A stretch of DNA of 64,000 bases from Ralstonia pickettii. Lineage in GTDB: Bacteria; Pseudomonadota; Gammaproteobacteria; Burkholderiales; Burkholderiaceae. Under the pieces are notes generated by a model. The model was given only the letters and a program-made list of their open reading frames with translations. It did not search any database and was not told the DNA's origin. Shown piece after piece: positions 7,609 through 16,616 of this stretch (its first letter is position 1; the number at the start of each line of letters is the position of its first letter). Location of the stretch: the NCBI RefSeq assembly GCF_016466415.2, contig NZ_CP066771.1, positions 620,001 to 684,000 of the forward strand. The letters run 5' to 3'. The translations under genes and the position numbers were made by a program.

Positions 7609-8472
7609 TTACCAGTTGCCGGAGGCACCACCGCCACCGAAATCACCACCACCCCCGCCGCTAAAACCGCCGCCTCCACCGCCGCCGCCACCGAAATCAC
7701 CGCCGCCGCGTCCCCAGCCGCCGCCCAATCCACCGCCTAAGCCGCCAATGGTGCCCGGGCCCCAGCCGCGATTGCCCATCACCACGCGCGAGCCGGGCCG
7801 GCCGGGCAGGCTGCCCGTGACGCGCCCGCCCGAGCGCATGGCCGCGCTGAGCACGAAGAACACGATGATCGCCAGCGGAAACAGCACCGGCAGCCAATCG
7901 CCGATGCCGCCGCCGGATTGCTGACGCTTCGCCCGCTCGGCAGGCGGCAGGCTCTCTTGTGCAATGACGGTCTGGATGGCCGAGATACCTGCCGACAGCC
8001 CGCCGTAGAAATCGCCCTGGCGGAAGTGCGGCGCCATCACGTCCTGCAGGACATGCTTGGATTGCGCGTCGGTCAGCGCACCTTCCAGCCCGCGCCCCAC
8101 CTCGATGCGCATCTTGCGCAGCGATGCCGGGTTGTCCTTGGCGATGAGGATGATCGCGCCGTCGTCCACGCCCTTGCGGCCGGCCTTCCACGCATCGGCC
8201 ACGCGGATGCCGTACGCCTCGATGGGTTCCGGCGCGGTAGACGGCACCATCAGCACGAAGATCTGGCTGCCGCGCTGCTGTTCGTAATCGGCCAGCACCT
8301 GCTCGAGCGCGCTCTTCTGTTCGGCGCTGAGCGTGCCGGTCAGGTCGGTCACGCGCGCGGCCAGCGGCGGCACGGCCACCATGTCGCTTTGCGCGCGCGC
8401 AGGCAACGCGGCGGCCAGCCACAGGGCCGCAGTCAGCAGGAAGGTGAAGCAGGCACGCGCGCGCATCGACAT
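7609..8472 (-). CDS. TPM-domain membrane protein with Gly-rich tail (YgcG-like)
   Basis: A 287-residue protein with an N-terminal signal peptide (FLLTAALWLAAALPARAQ). The TPM domain covers about residues 35-185 (VTDLTGTLSAEQKSALEQ, QIFVLMVPST, GAIILIAKDN). A single hydrophobic segment near residue 205 (LPVLFPLAIIVFFVLSAAM) follows, and the tail is extremely Gly-rich, ending ASGNW. The TPM domain should lie in the periplasm. It is encoded 13 bases downstream of lemA, and the two families often co-occur, suggesting an envelope role; the biochemical activity is unknown. Confidence 0.88.
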   Translation of the reverse strand: MSMRARACFTFLLTAALWLAAALPARAQSDMVAVPPLAARVTDLTGTLSAEQKSALEQVLADYEQQRGSQIFVLMVPSTAPEPIEAYGIRVADAWKAGRKGVDDGAIILIAKDNPASLRKMRIEVGRGLEGALTDAQSKHVLQDVMAPHFRQGDFYGGLSAGISAIQTVIAQESLPPAERAKRQQSGGGIGDWLPVLFPLAIIVFFVLSAAMRSGGRVTGSLPGRPGSRVVMGNRGWGPGTIGGLGGGLGGGWGRGGGDFGGGGGGGGGFSGGGGGDFGGGGASGNW

Positions 8473-8485
8473 GATCGTCAGCTCG

Positions 8486-9112
8486 TCAGAACTTCACTGC
8501 CGGGGCGGTGGAAATCCCCTTTTCGTTCTCGACCGTGAAGTTCGGCTTGACCTGGTAGCCCATCACCTTGGCCGTCAGGTTGGTCGGGAAGCTACGGGTC
8601 AGCACGTTGTAGTCCTGCACCGATTTGATGTAGCGCTGACGCGCCACGGTGATGCGGTTCTCGGTGCCTTCCAGTTGCGATTGCAGATCACGGAACGACT
8701 GGTCAGCCTTGAGTTGAGGGTAGTTCTCCGACACGGCCATCAGGCGCGACAGCGCGCTCGAAAGCTCGCCCTGCACCTGCTGGAATTTCTGGAACGCCGC
8801 CGGGTCGTTCAGGACCTCCGGCGTGATCTGGAAGCTGGTGGCTGCCGCGCGCGCCTTGGTTACGGCTTCGAGCGTGTCCTTTTCGTGGGACGCATAGCCC
8901 TTGACCGTATTCACCAGGTTGGGAATCAGGTCCGCACGGCGCTGGTACTGGTTGACCACCTCGGCCCAGGCAGCCTTGGTGGCCTCATCCTTCGCCTGGA
9001 AATCGTTATAGCCGCACGCAGACAGGAATGGCGCAACCAGCACGGCCAACGACAGCGTCAGCCAGCGCAGCACCGAAAAACGCGTCGAGCGGAAGGTCAG
9101 GGCAGGGGTCAT
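8486..9112 (-). CDS. lemA: LemA family lipoprotein
   Basis: A 208-residue LemA protein. An N-terminal hydrophobic stretch ends in the lipobox LSAC, so it is probably membrane-anchored. The coiled-coil LemA domain follows, with NQYQRRADLIPNLVNTVKGY, AVSENYPQLKAD, LEGTENRITVARQRYI and VQDYNVLTRSFP, all strong family signatures. The ATG at 9112 with GAGG upstream was preferred over 9151. It heads a minus-strand unit with two TPM-domain genes. LemA proteins are structural envelope proteins of uncertain function. Confidence 0.92.
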   Translation of the reverse strand: MTPALTFRSTRFSVLRWLTLSLAVLVAPFLSACGYNDFQAKDEATKAAWAEVVNQYQRRADLIPNLVNTVKGYASHEKDTLEAVTKARAAATSFQITPEVLNDPAAFQKFQQVQGELSSALSRLMAVSENYPQLKADQSFRDLQSQLEGTENRITVARQRYIKSVQDYNVLTRSFPTNLTAKVMGYQVKPNFTVENEKGISTAPAVKF

Positions 9113-9514
9113 GAAATCCTCTAGATCTTGAATCCGAAAAGAATGTGGCATGAGACCGACGTCGTTACATGACGTTTCAGCGCACTGTAGCTTATGCGCT
9201 TGACGCTCCAGTCACACATCAGTACGGTATGGAGACTTTTTTGACAATTTCCATGCGCGTGATTTCCCGTTCCTCGTCGATCAGCACGGCACCGGCCTTC
9301 AGCCTGTCGGTCGTGTCGACGCTCGCGCGCGCCAAAAAAGCCACCAAACAGCCGCTCGTCTGACCGGAGCGCTGTTCCGTCAGATGGGCGACGGAACAGC
9401 GGTTGACCGATACGTTAGACACGGTTGCCTCTCACCCGCATCTCGCGGGGCCGCATTCCCGAAGCGCTTCTGACGGTTCTTTGACCGGTCGTTGATTCGT
9501 CCAGGAGTGTTGTC
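9113..9514. other. 402-base divergent promoter region between lemA and the dapA-family gene
   Basis: No gene is supported here; a 67-codon minus-strand frame (9219-9422) has no ribosome site or family features. The region must hold promoters for lemA (minus) and the lyase gene (plus), but I found no clear -35/-10 pair. A palindromic GACCGGTC sits at 9483-9490 just upstream of the lyase start. Confidence 0.45.
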
Positions 9515-10423
9515 GTGCTTGAAAATTCATCCATCAATCTGTACACCCGCGAGCGTCCGTCTTATGCGGGCATCTGGGTGCCCATCGTGACGCCGTTTGC
9601 CGATGACGCGGCACGGTCGGTGGACCACGGCGCCCTGTATACATTAGTGGTGCGGTATCGCGAGCTGGGCGTCGCGGGTTTCGTGGCGTGTGGCAGTACC
9701 GGTGAAGCCGCTGCGCTGACCGATCAGGAACAGGCCGACGTGCTCGATACGGTACGTGCCGCCGCCGACGGCTTACCCGTAGTGATGGGTGTCTCGGGCA
9801 GCGCTCTCGCATCGGTGCGCGAGCGGATGCTGCGCCTCGCTGAGCATCGGCCGGCAGCGTTCCTGATTCCCGCGCCTTCCTACATTCGGCCATCGCAGGA
9901 CGGGATCATCGAATACTTCACCGCACTGGCCGACGCCTCGCCTGTGCCGGTGCTCTTGTACGACATTCCGTATCGCACCGGCGCAAACATCGACACCGAA
10001 ACGCTGCTCGCGCTGGCGGCGCATCCCAACATCCACGGCATCAAGGATTGCGGCGGCGACGCGGACAAGACGCAGCGCCTGATCGCCGACGGGCGGTTGC
10101 AGGTGCTGGCCGGGGAAGATGCGCAGGTGTTCGGCACGCTGTGCGCCGGCGGTGTCGGGGCGATTATTGCTGCCGCGCATGTCCGCACGGAGCTGTTTGT
10201 CGAGATGGCAAGGGCGGTGCAGGAGCAGCGGTTGAACGATGCGCGGCGGTTGCATCACGCGCTGGCACCGGTGATTCGGTTGCTGTTTGCCGAGACGAAC
10301 CCTGGGCCTTTGAAGGCTTGGCTGGCTGCCGAGGGGTTGATTCGCAATGTGTTGCGGGCGCCGATGATGATGGCTTCCGAGGGTTTGGGGCGGGAGTTAG
10401 GGGAGGTGGTTGGACGGGTTTGA
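9515..10423 (+). CDS. DapA-family lyase (4-hydroxy-tetrahydrodipicolinate synthase-like)
   Basis: A 302-residue TIM-barrel class I aldolase of the DapA/N-acetylneuraminate lyase family. It shows the GSTGE motif (CGSTGEAAAL), Y149 in LYDIPYRT, and the Schiff-base lysine K177 in HGIKDCGGD, spaced as in true DapA. Those residues support pyruvate binding, and condensation with aspartate semialdehyde for lysine and cell-wall synthesis is plausible. The gene stands alone, away from other lysine genes, and family members with other pyruvate-aldol substrates look similar, so the exact substrate is open. It starts at GTG with AGGAG upstream. The C-terminus runs into a palindromic intergenic element. 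Confidence 0.8.
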   Translation: MLENSSINLYTRERPSYAGIWVPIVTPFADDAARSVDHGALYTLVVRYRELGVAGFVACGSTGEAAALTDQEQADVLDTVRAAADGLPVVMGVSGSALASVRERMLRLAEHRPAAFLIPAPSYIRPSQDGIIEYFTALADASPVPVLLYDIPYRTGANIDTETLLALAAHPNIHGIKDCGGDADKTQRLIADGRLQVLAGEDAQVFGTLCAGGVGAIIAAAHVRTELFVEMARAVQEQRLNDARRLHHALAPVIRLLFAETNPGPLKAWLAAEGLIRNVLRAPMMMASEGLGRELGEVVGRV

Positions 10424-10525
10424 GTTTTTTGTTGGTGGTCCATCCCCCTTTCAGTCCCGGCAGGGGATGAAACAGGGGATGCACCGCCAAGTCCCATCCC
10501 CCAAATACAAGAAACTCAAATACCC
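10416..10525. repeat. Large imperfect palindrome joining the ends of the lyase gene and hemL
   Basis: The outer arms are GGGTTTGAGTTTTTTG (10416-10431) and CAAGAAACTCAAATACCC (10508-10525), nearly perfect reverse complements that include both stop-codon regions. Inside, CATCCCC occurs at 10441 and 10495, and GGGGATG at 10463 and 10475, giving nested hairpins. Either strand yields a stem followed by a T-rich stretch, so it may terminate both convergent genes. It may also belong to a dispersed repeat family. Confidence 0.7.
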
Positions 10526-11817
10526 TTAAACGCCTTCCGGGCCGCCTCAAACGTCGCATCCAGAATCGCATCATCGTGCGTGGCGGACACGAAACCCGCC
10601 TCAAACGCGGACGGTGCCAGATAGACGCCCTGATCCAGCATCGCATGGAAGAACGCATTGAAGCGCCCAACATCGCTCTTGGTGACTTCAGCAAAGCTCG
10701 TCGGCACGCCTTCGCGGAAGTAGATGCCGAACATGCCGCCCACGCTGTCAGCGGCAAACGGCACGCCAGCCTCGCGCGCAATTTCGGCCAGCCCATCCAC
10801 CAGTTTTCGTGTCTGGACAGCGAGCCTGTCATGGAAACCCTCCGCAGCAATCAGCCGCAGCGTGGTCAGGCCAGCCGCCACGGCCAGCGGATTTCCCGAC
10901 AATGTGCCCGCCTGGTACACGTTGCCTAGCGGCGCCAGGAATCCCATGATGTCGCGGCGGCCACCAAACGCCGCGGCCGGCATGCCCCCGCCAATCACCT
11001 TGCCCAGGCACGTCAGGTCCGGCTTGATCCCGTACAGCGCCTGCGCGCAACCGAGCGCCACGCGGAAACCCGTCATCACCTCGTCAAAGATCAGCACGGC
11101 GCCGTGCTCGGTACACAGCGCGCGCATGGCCTGATGGAATTCGTTGCTGCCACGCACCAAGTTCATGTTGCCGGCCACCGGCTCGACGATCACGGCGGCG
11201 ATTTCCTTGCCGTGGCGCGCGAACGCCTCGCGCAGCGCGGTGACGTCGTTGTATGGCAGCACCATCGTGTGCTTGACCACGTCTTCCGGCACGCCGGCGG
11301 AAGAGGGCGCGTTCTGCGTCGTATCGGCAAACGTCAGCAGGCCCGAACCGGCCTTGACCAGCAGGCTGTCGGCGTGACCGTGGTAGCAGCCCTCGAACTT
11401 GACGATCAGGTCACGCCCGGTAAAGCCGCGGGCCAGTCGCAGGGCGCTCATGGTCGCTTCGGTGCCCGACGACACGAGCCGCACCTGCTCGATCGACGGC
11501 ACGAGCTTGCAGATTTCCTCGGCCATGACGACTTCGGCCTCGGTAGGCGCGCCGAACGAGAAGCTGTCGGCTGCCACGTCCTGCACGGCACGCACGACGT
11601 CCGGGTGCGCGTGTCCGACGATCATCGGGCCCCATGAGCCGACGTAGTCGATATAGCGCGTGCCGTCGGCGTCCCACAGGTACGGGCCGGCTGCCTTGGC
11701 AATGAAGCGCGGGGTGCCGCCCACCGAGCGGAAGGCGCGTACCGGCGAGTTCACTCCGCCGGGGATGGTCTTCTGGGCACGTTCAAACAGGGCGGCGCTG
11801 CGGGAGGGAGTCGACAT
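10516..11817 (-). CDS. hemL: Glutamate-1-semialdehyde 2,1-aminomutase
   Basis: A 433-residue class III PLP aminotransferase-fold enzyme converting glutamate-1-semialdehyde to 5-aminolevulinate, the committed precursor of tetrapyrroles in the C5 pathway. Family signatures include [11 protein letters not shown] near the N-terminus, [28 protein letters not shown] and [12 protein letters not shown], and the PLP lysine K273 in [13 protein letters not shown]. Length and motifs are complete. It converges on the dapA-family gene and is divergent from rubredoxin, with about 215 bases between them. Confidence 0.96.
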   Translation of the reverse strand: MSTPSRSAALFERAQKTIPGGVNSPVRAFRSVGGTPRFIAKAAGPYLWDADGTRYIDYVGSWGPMIVGHAHPDVVRAVQDVAADSFSFGAPTEAEVVMAEEICKLVPSIEQVRLVSSGTEATMSALRLARGFTGRDLIVKFEGCYHGHADSLLVKAGSGLLTFADTTQNAPSSAGVPEDVVKHTMVLPYNDVTALREAFARHGKEIAAVIVEPVAGNMNLVRGSNEFHQAMRALCTEHGAVLIFDEVMTGFRVALGCAQALYGIKPDLTCLGKVIGGGMPAAAFGGRRDIMGFLAPLGNVYQAGTLSGNPLAVAAGLTTLRLIAAEGFHDRLAVQTRKLVDGLAEIAREAGVPFAADSVGGMFGIYFREGVPTSFAEVTKSDVGRFNAFFHAMLDQGVYLAPSAFEAGFVSATHDDAILDATFEAARKAFKGI

Positions 11818-12032
11818 GGAGGGTGTTCGGAGAGAGCGTGGCGCCGGGCTGAGCGGCGCTGCGGCACGGTTTAAAGGCGGTTCGAGGCGATTATGTGGTG
11901 GTTTGCCGCAGATCCGGGTTGGATGCGGTCAAACACCGTGTCTGCCCGGTGCCTGTTCTGGCGCAGCCGGGCGTGATTCGGTACCATCTGGCCTGCCATT
12001 TTAATAGACGGAACCCACCGAAGCTTTGCCCT

Positions 12033-12215
12033 ATGGAACAACAGATTGAATACAAGACGTGGATGTGCCTGATTTGCGGCTGGATCTACGACGAAGAACA
12101 AGGCGCCCCGGACGACGGCATTGCGCCTGGCACGAAGTGGGAAGACGTGCCCATCAACTGGACGTGCCCCGAGTGCGGCGCGCGCAAGGAAGACTTCGAA
12201 ATGGTGCAGATCTGA
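12033..12215 (+). CDS. Rubredoxin
   Basis: A 60-residue iron protein with two CxxCG-type knuckles, CLICGW near residue 12 and CPECGA near residue 45. These bind a single iron through four cysteines. The family core WIYDEEQGAPDDGIAPGT is intact. Rubredoxins carry single electrons in the cytoplasm; the partner is not given by the neighbours (divergent hemL, downstream pil genes). The ribosome site is weak. The start ATG is the only one that gives a standard rubredoxin N-terminus. Confidence 0.95.
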   Translation: MEQQIEYKTWMCLICGWIYDEEQGAPDDGIAPGTKWEDVPINWTCPECGARKEDFEMVQI

Positions 12216-12543
12216 TCCGGATCTGACCTGTCTCCCGTCAGCAAGTGAGTGTTTGCCCTCTTGCTGACAGCCAAGTATCAGGAAGTGACGGTTCGATGAA
12301 TGGGCTCGTCGCTTCCATGCCACAAGCGCCCGGCGGACGGCCGGCGCCATTGACGGCGAATAGGTGACTTGTCACACTTCGTCAAATTCTGAGCTTCACA
12401 CTTCATAAGCGGGCCGGGGGGCGTAGTTTTGAAGTCGTCGCCAGCGTGGGCCTTTTCCGTTTGGAGGGCACGCTGCGTGGCGATTTGCCGCGATCCATCC
12501 GGTCAGAATGTCGTGGCGACCCGTGGTCGCGCACTGCGAGAAC
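12216..12543. other. 328-base region upstream of pilG
   Basis: No gene is seen. It contains a perfect nine-base inverted repeat (12237-12268) after rubredoxin, and a direct repeat TCACACTTC at 12372-12380 and 12396-12404, spaced 24 bases apart, which could be tandem regulator sites for the pil operon. A clear sigma-70 promoter was not identified. Confidence 0.5.
12237..12268. terminator. Hairpin downstream of rubredoxin
   Basis: GTCAGCAAG and CTTGCTGAC are perfect nine-base inverted arms around a 14-base loop, 22 bases past the rubredoxin stop. No T-run follows, so it may be a factor-dependent terminator, a transcript-stabilising hairpin, or a binding site. Confidence 0.4.
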
Positions 12544-13005
12544 ATGATGCAATCCGCGCGGGTGGAACAACTGGCTGACTCTCAACCGCTGGCGAACTCT
12601 CCGCTGGCGCATTCCCTGACAGGCTGCAAAGTGCTGGTAATCGACGATTCCAGCACCATTCGCCGTACCGCGCAGATTTTCCTCACCCAGGCCGGGTGCC
12701 AGGTCGTGCTGGCCGAAGACGGCTTCGACGCACTGGCCAAGGTGGGTGACCTGAAGCCCGATCTCGTGTTCTGCGACATCCTGATGCCCAATCTAGACGG
12801 CTACCAGACCTGCTCGCTGATCAAGAAAAGCCCAAAGTTTCATGCCACGCCTGTGATCATGCTGTCTTCGCGCGACGGAATTTTTGACCGCGCGCGGGGC
12901 AAGTCGGTCGGGGCGGTGGACCATCTCGCCAAGCCGTTCTCGAAGGAAGCGCTGCTGGAGGCGGTCCAGACGCATTTGCCGGTGGCGCAAGCCGCCGCGC
13001 AGTGA
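12544..13005 (+). CDS. pilG: Twitching motility response regulator PilG
   Basis: A 153-residue single-domain receiver protein. The acidic pocket DD is at residues 34-35, the phospho-acceptor is D78 in LVFCDILMP, and the conserved lysine is in AKPFSK. The roughly 25-residue N-terminal extension before the receiver core is common in PilG. It accepts phosphate from the ChpA histidine kinase to promote type IV pilus extension. The gene heads the pilGHIJ-chpA cluster. The start is one of two adjacent ATGs (12544, 12547); an in-frame upstream ATG at 12508 has less support. Confidence 0.92.
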   Translation: MMQSARVEQLADSQPLANSPLAHSLTGCKVLVIDDSSTIRRTAQIFLTQAGCQVVLAEDGFDALAKVGDLKPDLVFCDILMPNLDGYQTCSLIKKSPKFHATPVIMLSSRDGIFDRARGKSVGAVDHLAKPFSKEALLEAVQTHLPVAQAAAQ

Positions 13006-13035
13006 CGGCATCTCTCTTAATGAAGGACTGTTTGT

Positions 13036-13404
13036 ATGGCAATCAAGAAAGTGTTGGTGGTCGATGATTCTCCGACCGAAGCGCTGCACCTGTCGGAGAT
13101 TCTCGGCAAGAACGGTTTCAAGGTGACGGTCGCTGCCGATAGCGAGCAGGCCATGACCAAGCTCGAAGCCGAAACCTTCGACCTGATCCTGATGGACGTG
13201 GTGATGCCGGGCCAGAACGGCTACCAGGCAACCCGCGCCATCAAGAAGGACGAGCGCTTCCAGGGCATCCCCGTGATCATGTGCACGACCAAGGGCCTGG
13301 AGACCGACCGCGTGTGGGGTATGCGCCAGGGCGCATCGGACTACATCGTCAAGCCGGTGAAGGCCGAAGAGCTGCTCGAGAAGATCGCCAAGCTGGCGCA
13401 GTGA
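13036..13404 (+). CDS. pilH: Twitching motility response regulator PilH
   Basis: A 122-residue CheY-like receiver: acidic pair at residues 10-11, phospho-acceptor D54 in LILMDVVMPG, the Thr switch in IMCTTKG, and lysine in IVKPVKAEE. It is probably the second phosphate acceptor or sink of the Pil-Chp system, acting with PilG to balance pilus extension and retraction. AAGGA precedes the ATG. It follows pilG after 30 bases in the same operon. Confidence 0.94.
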   Translation: MAIKKVLVVDDSPTEALHLSEILGKNGFKVTVAADSEQAMTKLEAETFDLILMDVVMPGQNGYQATRAIKKDERFQGIPVIMCTTKGLETDRVWGMRQGASDYIVKPVKAEELLEKIAKLAQ

Positions 13405-13480
13405 TGCTGCGACAGTTCGTTTAGAAGCGCGACGTCGAGACCGCGCGCAGCAAAGACCCAGCACCGGACATGAGCCAGAC

Positions 13481-14026
13481 GTGAACGAACAGCGCACCAA
13501 CCTGACCTCCCGCCAGCGCCTGCACGAATACCAGGCGATGCTGGCCCGCCGCCTGCAGGAGGCGCGCGCCAAGTCGGCGACGGAAGGCTTTCTGGGCGTG
13601 CAGATCGGCGAGCACCACTGGCTGCTGTCGCTGACCGAAACCGGCGAGGTGCTGGACTACCAGCCGCCCGCACGCGTGCCGCTCACACAGCCGTGGTACC
13701 TCGGTCTCGTGAACGCGCGCGGCAATCTGCTCGGCGTGATCGATTTCGGCCTGTTCTGCGGTGAAGCGCCGACGGGCAGTGGCAGCGGCGCCAAGATCGT
13801 GGTGCTGTCCAAAGACCCGCAGCGTGCGTGCGCGATTGTCGTGCCGCGCGTGGCCGGCCTGCGCAGCCTGAGCGATCTGCAGCCTGCGGAAGCCACGGCG
13901 GAAGTGGGGCGCCCGTGGTTGGGACGCGCCTGGAGCGATGCGCAGGGCACGCAATGGCGCGAACTGGATGTGCGGCAGTTGCTGGCCGATCCGGCGTTCC
14001 TGCAGGTCGGTCGCAGCCGCACGTAA
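13481..14026 (+). CDS. pilI: CheW-like coupling protein PilI
   Basis: A 181-residue CheW-domain protein that couples the PilJ receptor to the ChpA kinase. The CheW fold is visible from GFLGVQIGEHHWLLSL through WYLGLVNARGNLLGVIDF to the final strands near LDVRQLLADPAFLQV. The start is a GTG just after an unrelated ATG in another frame. Position between pilH and pilJ is the usual operon order. Confidence 0.9.
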   Translation: MNEQRTNLTSRQRLHEYQAMLARRLQEARAKSATEGFLGVQIGEHHWLLSLTETGEVLDYQPPARVPLTQPWYLGLVNARGNLLGVIDFGLFCGEAPTGSGSGAKIVVLSKDPQRACAIVVPRVAGLRSLSDLQPAEATAEVGRPWLGRAWSDAQGTQWRELDVRQLLADPAFLQVGRSRT

Positions 14027-14289
14027 AGCGAGTGGGCAATCAGGCCGTAGAGCCGTAGAGCACACGAGAAAGAAAGATTGGGCACGCCGCAACGGGAGCG
14101 GCGTGTGCAGGGGCAAGAGGCGGTGCGAGGCGCGTGCAACAGGGCGCGCCAGGTGGCCAAGGTGTATTCACGGGCATCGCCGAAGGTGCGTACCACGCCA
14201 GATGGAACAAGGCGCGGACGCGGACGGGAAATCCATGCGGCTGATCTCGACAGAACGGGACGGCAGCATCGACAAGAAAAGAGGGTCCT

Positions 14290-16527
14290 ATGGGGTTCAA
14301 GTGGTTCAACGCAGGTCGCCGTGCCGGTGAGGCAGGGGCGCCGGAGGTTGCAGCGGAGGGCGCGTCGGCGGCTTCCGTGCAGTTGGCGCAGTTGGACAAT
14401 GCGTCCCATACGGATGACGACAATCCTGCTGGCACGCCCACGCAACTGGGCCGCTCGCCCATGGATGCCGTGGTCGGCTGGATGGAGCGCGTGCCGTTTG
14501 CCGCGCAGCAGCGCGTGTTCACGATCGGCCTGGTGGTCGGTCTGCTGGCCCTGCTGATCTCGGTGTACCTGGATAACCGCCAGGCCAACAACGGTTCGGT
14601 GCAGATTGAAATTGCCGGTGACACGCTGATGCACTCGCAGCGTCTGGCCAAGGCGGTGCCGGTTGCGCTGCTGGGTAACACCAACGCATTCGCCCAGCTC
14701 AAGGAGAGCCGCGCGCGTCTGCAGGAAAACCTCGATGCGCTGAAGAACGGCAACTCCGAGCGCGGTGTACGCGCCTCGGGTGGCGATGCCGAAGCGCTGC
14801 TCGACAAGTCGATCGAAGAGTGGAAGCGCAGCGACAAGAGCGCCCAGGCCATTCTGGCGCAGGAAAAGACGCTGGTGGCGGTGGGTAAGACGCTGAACGT
14901 GTTCAACGCGTCGAACCCCGAACTGCTGGAAGAAGCCGAGCAGATCTCGTCGATGAAGCTGCAGACCAACGCGCCGGCGCGTGAAGTGGCCGCCTCGTCG
15001 CAGCTGGTGATGTTGACGCAGCGTCTGGGTAAGAACATGAACGAGTTCCTGGCCGGCGAAGGCGTGAACCCGGAAACGGCGTTCCTGCTCGGTAAGGACA
15101 CCAACACCTTCCGCGAAACCCTGAACGGCCTGCTCAACGGCTCGGAAGCGCTGCGCCTGTCGGCTGCCACCGATGCCGAGACGAAGGGCTACCTGCAAGA
15201 GCTGTCGACCCGCTTCGACAACGTGCAGAAGACCACGCAGATCATTCTGGAAAACCTGCCGGGCCTGATCGCTGCCAAGCGCGCCCAGCAGCAGATCTTC
15301 AACGACAACGAAAAGCTGCGTGCCGACCTGTCGGACCTGCAGTCGGCCTATGCCGGCAGCGTGCGCAGCCGTCCGGTGACGCTCGGTGCGGTGGTGCTGT
15401 CGGCCATCCTGACCGTGGTCTGCCTGGCTGGCCTGGCCGCCCTGTACCTGCGCGATTCGCGCGTGCGTACGATGGAAGCAGAAGCCCGTCAGCGCGAAGC
15501 TGAAGAGCGCCGGATGGTGGAAAAGCGCAACAACGACTCCACCCAGGCTGCAATTCTGCGTCTGATGAACGAGCTGCAGGACATTGCAGACGGTGACTTG
15601 ACCAAGCAGGCCACCGTGTCGGAAGACATTACCGGCGCCATCGCCGACTCGGTGAACTACACCGTGGAAGAACTGCGCGAGCTGGTCGGCCGGGTGCAGC
15701 AGACGGCCGAGCAGGTGACGCAGGCATCGTCGGCGGTGCAGACCACGTCGGAAAGCCTGGTGGCCGCGTCGGAAGAACAATCGCGCCAGATTCGCCAGAC
15801 CGGTCAGTCGGTGGTGGAGATGGCGGACCGCATTACGCAGGTCTCGCGCGGCGCAGCCGAATCGGCCAACGTCGCACGCGCCTCGCTGGCTGCTGCCGAG
15901 CAAGGTCAGCAGGCCGTGCAGAACGCCATCACGGGCATGAACGACATCCGTGATCAGATTCAGGAAACCTCGAAGCGGATCAAGCGCCTGGGCGAGTCGT
16001 CGCAGGAGATCGGTGAAATCGTTGAGCTGATCTCGGACATTACCGAGCAGACCAACGTGCTGGCACTGAACGCGGCGATCCAGGCCGCATCGGCTGGTGA
16101 AGCGGGCCGCGGCTTCTCGGTGGTGGCAGAAGAAGTGCAGCGCCTGGCAGAACGCTCTGCCGAGGCAGCCAAGCAGATCGGGGCGCTGATCCGCACCATC
16201 CAGACCGACACGCAAGACGCGGTTCACGCCATGGAGCGCAGCACGGCGGGTGTGGTGGAAGGGGCGAAGCTGTCCGATAACGCCGGTGCCGCACTGGTGG
16301 AGATCGGCCGCGTGTCGCGCCAGCTTGCCGAACTGATTGAGAGCATTTCGCAGACGACGTCGCACGAAGCGACGCTGGCTTCGGACGTTGCGCAGAACAT
16401 CGAACAGATCCTGCATATCACGGAGCAGACCTCCACGGGTACGCGCCAGACCGCACAGTCGGTGCGCCAGCTGACGCAGCTTGCTGAAGAACTGCGTGAC
16501 TCCGTGGCGCGGTTCCGCATCGCCTGA
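14290..16527 (+). CDS. pilJ: Type IV pilus methyl-accepting chemotaxis protein PilJ
   Basis: A 745-residue receptor. An N-terminal cytoplasmic stretch leads to the first membrane span at about residues 77-93 ([19 protein letters not shown]). A periplasmic sensing region with two PilJ-type helical modules follows, then a second span at about 361-385, a HAMP region, and a long signalling coiled coil. The kinase-contact tip is near residue 590, with [18 protein letters not shown] and [15 protein letters not shown]. It would sense surface or pilin tension and control ChpA through PilI. A 263-base non-coding stretch separates it from pilI, so it may have a separate promoter. Confidence 0.95.
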   Translation: MGFKWFNAGRRAGEAGAPEVAAEGASAASVQLAQLDNASHTDDDNPAGTPTQLGRSPMDAVVGWMERVPFAAQQRVFTIGLVVGLLALLISVYLDNRQANNGSVQIEIAGDTLMHSQRLAKAVPVALLGNTNAFAQLKESRARLQENLDALKNGNSERGVRASGGDAEALLDKSIEEWKRSDKSAQAILAQEKTLVAVGKTLNVFNASNPELLEEAEQISSMKLQTNAPAREVAASSQLVMLTQRLGKNMNEFLAGEGVNPETAFLLGKDTNTFRETLNGLLNGSEALRLSAATDAETKGYLQELSTRFDNVQKTTQIILENLPGLIAAKRAQQQIFNDNEKLRADLSDLQSAYAGSVRSRPVTLGAVVLSAILTVVCLAGLAALYLRDSRVRTMEAEARQREAEERRMVEKRNNDSTQAAILRLMNELQDIADGDLTKQATVSEDITGAIADSVNYTVEELRELVGRVQQTAEQVTQASSAVQTTSESLVAASEEQSRQIRQTGQSVVEMADRITQVSRGAAESANVARASLAAAEQGQQAVQNAITGMNDIRDQIQETSKRIKRLGESSQEIGEIVELISDITEQTNVLALNAAIQAASAGEAGRGFSVVAEEVQRLAERSAEAAKQIGALIRTIQTDTQDAVHAMERSTAGVVEGAKLSDNAGAALVEIGRVSRQLAELIESISQTTSHEATLASDVAQNIEQILHITEQTSTGTRQTAQSVRQLTQLAEELRDSVARFRIA

Positions 16528-16616
16528 TCTCGTCACCACTGGATTTCGGGCGGGAACGCCGAAGGGGCCACCCCGGGGCAATCGCGGCAACCGCCACCTG
16601 CTTTTTGGAAGCACAC

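Noticed and set aside
9219-9422. A 67-codon minus-strand frame between lemA and the lyase gene
   Set aside because: No ribosome site, no hydrophobic or motif pattern; probably non-coding.
4731-9492. Exact 12-mer TTGACCGGTCGT at 4731 and 9481
   Set aside because: Many 12-base identities are expected by chance in 64 kb; contexts differ and no further copies form a pattern.
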